Positions 61,417 through 64,000 of a stretch of 64,000 nt of DNA are shown one piece after another. Numbering within the stretch: the first letter of the stretch is position 1; every line of letters begins with the position of its first letter. Origin of the DNA: Bacteroides ihuae (lineage in GTDB: Bacteria > Bacteroidota > Bacteroidia > Bacteroidales > Bacteroidaceae); NCBI RefSeq assembly GCF_900104585.1, contig NZ_FNVX01000006.1, positions 124,001 to 188,000 on the forward strand, written 5' to 3'. The notes beneath the pieces were generated by a model. That model saw nothing but the letters and a program-made list of their open reading frames with translations. It was not told the DNA's origin and searched no databases. A program made the position numbers and the translations under genes.

Positions 61417-62604
61417 ATGAAAAAAACACTAATTATACTATTTCTTAGCATACTGCTTTTACCTATATCTGCATTAGCTTCTTCTATTGATTCAACGCAA
61501 ATTAGCCTACTTACCTGTTCTCCCGGGAGTGAGATATACTCATTATTCGGGCACACTGCTATTCGTTACGAGGACAAGACTAAAGGTATTGATGTTGTTT
61601 TTAACTACGGAATGTTCAGTTTTAAGACTTCTAACTTTATCTGGAGATTTGTAAGAGGAGAAACAGATTATCAATTAGGAGCAACAGAATATCATAATTT
61701 CATTTCAGAATATGAGTATTATGACCGAGAAGTAAGCCAGCAGATATTAAACTTATCACAAGAAGAAAAAGAAAAACTATTTTTTCTTTTACAAGAAAAT
61801 TATCGACCAGAAAACCGTATATATAGGTACAATTTCTTTTTCGACAATTGCGCCACACGTCCACGCGACAAGATAGAGGATTGCGTCAATGGCAAAATAG
61901 AATACAAAGAGGCTTCCGAGAGAACACAATCTTTCCGAGATATCATTCACGAATACACATTAAATCACCCTTGGGAGCGTTTTGGTATTGACCTTTGCTT
62001 AGGTAGCAAGGCAGACGAGCCAATCAATTATCGCCAAAAAATGTTTGCTCCTGATTATCTACATAAAAGTTTTGCTGCAGCTATCATCGTGAATTCAAAA
62101 GGCGAAAAAAAAGCATTAGTGGCCGCAACTAAGGACTTACTCCCCAGGCATGTTGAGCAAACAAACGATGAACAGTCCTTTTTCCCGACCCCGCTACAAG
62201 CATCTTTGCTTTTATTTATTATAGTAGTGGGAACTACCATCTATGACCTTAAGAAAAGGAAAAGTTCTCGCCCCCTGGATTTTATTCTTTTTCTTTCAGC
62301 AGGTATTACCGGGTGCATTATTGCCTTTTTGGCATGTTTTTCAGAACACCCCACTGTCAGCCCTAATTATTTACTATTTATCTTCCATCCATTTCATCTT
62401 TTGTGCTTACCATTTATACTAAGAATCGTGAAAATGAAGCGTAAAAGTTGGTACCATTTATTAAATCTTGCTGTTTTAACACTTTTTATACTGCTTTGGG
62501 CAGTAATACCTCAGAGATTTGATTTAGCTGTATTACCTTTGGCCCTAAGTTTGCTAGTACGTTCTGGAAGCAACTCTATTTTAGCTTACAAAAAACATAA
62601 ATGA
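61417..62604 (+). CDS. DUF4105 domain-containing membrane protein
   Basis: 395 residues. Signal peptide (1-22), then a periplasmic DUF4105 domain (about 25-240; SLLTCSPGSEIYSLFGHTAIRYED, VFNYGMFSF, YRYNFFFDNCATRPRDKIE). The conserved histidine and cysteine (FGHTAIR, DNCATRPRD) suggest a papain/NlpC-like fold active site, as proposed for DUF4105 relatives. The C-terminal third (about 265-390) has four membrane helices. The gene's TGA overlaps the next ATG by 4 bp, so the two are coupled. Function unknown. Confidence 0.85.
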   Translation: MKKTLIILFLSILLLPISALASSIDSTQISLLTCSPGSEIYSLFGHTAIRYEDKTKGIDVVFNYGMFSFKTSNFIWRFVRGETDYQLGATEYHNFISEYEYYDREVSQQILNLSQEEKEKLFFLLQENYRPENRIYRYNFFFDNCATRPRDKIEDCVNGKIEYKEASERTQSFRDIIHEYTLNHPWERFGIDLCLGSKADEPINYRQKMFAPDYLHKSFAAAIIVNSKGEKKALVAATKDLLPRHVEQTNDEQSFFPTPLQASLLLFIIVVGTTIYDLKKRKSSRPLDFILFLSAGITGCIIAFLACFSEHPTVSPNYLLFIFHPFHLLCLPFILRIVKMKRKSWYHLLNLAVLTLFILLWAVIPQRFDLAVLPLALSLLVRSGSNSILAYKKHK

Positions 62605-64000
62605 AAGGACTTATAACCTCCATCATCACCGTCTTAACATTTACTGGGCTGCAAGCTCAGTCAGGGCCACCGACTCCAAAACTAATAGTTGGCCTAACTA
62701 TAGACCAGTTGCGTACTGATTATTTAGAAGCCTTTTCTACATTATATGGTGACAAGGGATTCAAGCGATTATGGAAAGAAGGAAGGGTTTTTCGTAATGC
62801 TGAGTTTCCGTTTATCGCTCCCGACCGTTCATCTGCAGTTGCAGCAATATATACGGGTACTACTCCATCAGTAAATGGTGTTATTGCTGACAATTGGCTC
62901 GATATATCCACTTTACGGCCTAAGAGCAGTGTGGATGACCTTGCTTATATGGGCAACTATACGGATGAAAACACCTCACCTTCCCAACTGCTTACCTCAA
63001 CAGTTTCTGATGAATTAAAGATAGCAACACAAGGAAAGGCTTTAGTTTATGCCATTTCCCCTTTTCGAGAAACTGCCATTTTTGCAGCAGGCCACGCTGG
63101 CAATGGAGCATTTTGGCTTAACGAGAATACAGGCAAATGGGCAGGAACGACCTATTATAACGATTTCCCTTGGTGGGTAAGCCAATATAATGATAGAAAA
63201 GCACTTGATTTTCGAATAGCAAACATCACTTGGACTCCGGCACTTCCGATCGATAATTATAAGTATCTTACCACTGAATGGCCAAAAGAGACTTTTAAAT
63301 ACAGTTTTGACGACGCAAAAAAAAATAAATATAGAAAACTAATTGCCAGCCCATTCATTAATGATGAGGTAAATACTCTAGCCGAAGAATTCTTTAATGC
63401 TAGCACTATTGGAAGAGACGATATTACAGATTTATTATCGCTCACCTATTATGCTGGAAACTATGACCACAAAAGCACTCAAGAATGTGCTATAGAGATG
63501 CAAGACACTTATGTGAGACTTGACAGAAGTATAGCCAACTTACTTGACATGCTTGATCGAAAAATCGGTTTGCAAAATGTTCTCTTATTCATTACGTCAA
63601 CTGGATATACCGAACCTGAAGCCCCCGATTTGAACAAATATAAAATTCCAGGAGGAGAATTTTATTTAAATCGCTGCTCTGCTCTTCTTAATATGTTTTT
63701 GATGGCAACTTATGGCGAAGGACAATATGTTGAGTCATTCTACAATCAACAGATTTACCTAAATCATAAACTGATTGAGAAGAAATTACTTAATCTCTCG
63801 GATGTTCAAGAAAAAGCAGCCGATTTCCTCATGCAATTTAGTGGAGTCAATGAGGTTTATTCTTCACATCGCTTGTTGCTTGGTGCATGGACTCCTGATA
63901 TTCATAAAATAAGGAATTCATTCAATCGTAAACGTTCAGGAGACTTACTAATAGATGTGCTTCCCGGCTGGACGATTGTACAAGAACATCCTTCCGAAAG
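62601..64000 (+). CDS. Alkaline-phosphatase-superfamily protein, degenerate active site, 3' end cut
   Basis: The frame runs from ATG 62601 to the window edge (466 codons seen) and is absent from simple closed-ORF lists. Signal peptide MKGLITSIITVLTFTGLQAQ (1-20). It resembles PafA-type alkaline phosphatases: GLTIDQLRTDYLEAF with the first metal aspartate, GTTPSVNG, AAGHAGNGAFW and DTYVRLDRSIANLLDMLD. By eye against PafA, the nucleophile loop reads APDRSSAVAAIYTG, the K/R pair region reads SPFRETA, the D-H metal pair region reads NYDHK and the DHG region reads TSTGY. Most catalytic residues seem changed. Function unknown; coupled to DUF4105. Confidence 0.82.
   Translation, partial: MKGLITSIITVLTFTGLQAQSGPPTPKLIVGLTIDQLRTDYLEAFSTLYGDKGFKRLWKEGRVFRNAEFPFIAPDRSSAVAAIYTGTTPSVNGVIADNWLDISTLRPKSSVDDLAYMGNYTDENTSPSQLLTSTVSDELKIATQGKALVYAISPFRETAIFAAGHAGNGAFWLNENTGKWAGTTYYNDFPWWVSQYNDRKALDFRIANITWTPALPIDNYKYLTTEWPKETFKYSFDDAKKNKYRKLIASPFINDEVNTLAEEFFNASTIGRDDITDLLSLTYYAGNYDHKSTQECAIEMQDTYVRLDRSIANLLDMLDRKIGLQNVLLFITSTGYTEPEAPDLNKYKIPGGEFYLNRCSALLNMFLMATYGEGQYVESFYNQQIYLNHKLIEKKLLNLSDVQEKAADFLMQFSGVNEVYSSHRLLLGAWTPDIHKIRNSFNRKRSGDLLIDVLPGWTIVQEHPSE

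Noticed and set aside
1..64000. CRISPR array, prophage, toxin-antitoxin or restriction system
   Set aside because: No regularly spaced repeats, phage structural genes, or recognisable defence or toxin genes were seen.

Overview
The window looks like chromosomal DNA of a Bacteroidales bacterium, most probably a Bacteroides species. The gene content is typical: DUF4252, DUF4831, DUF4837, DUF5020 and DUF4105 proteins, a histone H1-like micro-gene, and a tmRNA whose tag reads GENNYALAA. Promoters follow the Bacteroides pattern (-7 box TAnnTTTG, sometimes with a TTG/TTTG box about 19-20 bp upstream). The DNA is AT-rich and almost wholly coding. I saw no prophage, CRISPR array, rRNA operon or integrative element. 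The only clear mobile element is a group II intron.

Layout. 1-5.4 kb: the end of an unknown gene, a carboxynorspermidine-dehydrogenase-like gene, bcp and recA, then a sigma factor / membrane protein / DUF4252 trio. 5.4-11.7 kb: a YeiH-type exporter with a LysR regulator, clpB, a non-coding stretch with a striking hairpin, and the histone-like gene. 11.9-17.9 kb: an unknown protein, a long KamA-type radical SAM protein, an NCS2 permease with a DUF5020 barrel, a DNA-glycosylase-family protein and an ArsC-like protein. 18-20.5 kb: tRNA-Trp and a small regulator/membrane operon that includes a possible 28-residue protein. 20.7-23.5 kb: a coiled-coil protein, zapA, rny and a short orphan transcription unit. 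23.6-29 kb: three exported peptidases (C69, C1, M1). 29-35 kb: dinB, a methyltransferase, PAP2, tmRNA, a lactonase and an M23 peptidase. 34.4-42.7 kb: B3/B4 protein, pgeF, obg, adk, hpt, a POT transporter, nnr and DUF4831. 42.8-49.4 kb: an MFS transporter; an operon of a sigma-54 activator, lptE, a TPR protein and secG; and an LTA-synthase-like protein. 49.4-61.3 kb: pdxA, DUF4837, rlmN, the group II intron, then a coaX / TPR / lptC / CBS protein / PpiD-like cluster running leftwards. 61.4-64 kb: DUF4105 and an alkaline-phosphatase-like protein cut off by the window edge.

How the genes fit together. Envelope work dominates: LPS transport (lptE, lptC), SecG, a PpiD-like chaperone, M23 and LTA-synthase-like enzymes, and the secreted peptidases. 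DNA maintenance (recA, dinB, glycosylase, histone-like protein) and nucleotide or cofactor supply (adk, hpt, pdxA, coaX, nnr) make up most of the rest.

Most unusual signals: a perfect 24-bp inverted repeat with a 3-nt loop inside the signal-peptide codons of lptC; a 27-bp hairpin with a competing third arm after clpB; a group II intron sitting exactly after a transcription terminator and carrying a frameshifted maturase; a decayed outer-membrane protein gene beside coaX; an alkaline-phosphatase-like protein lacking most expected catalytic residues; and several genes too short for usual length cut-offs.
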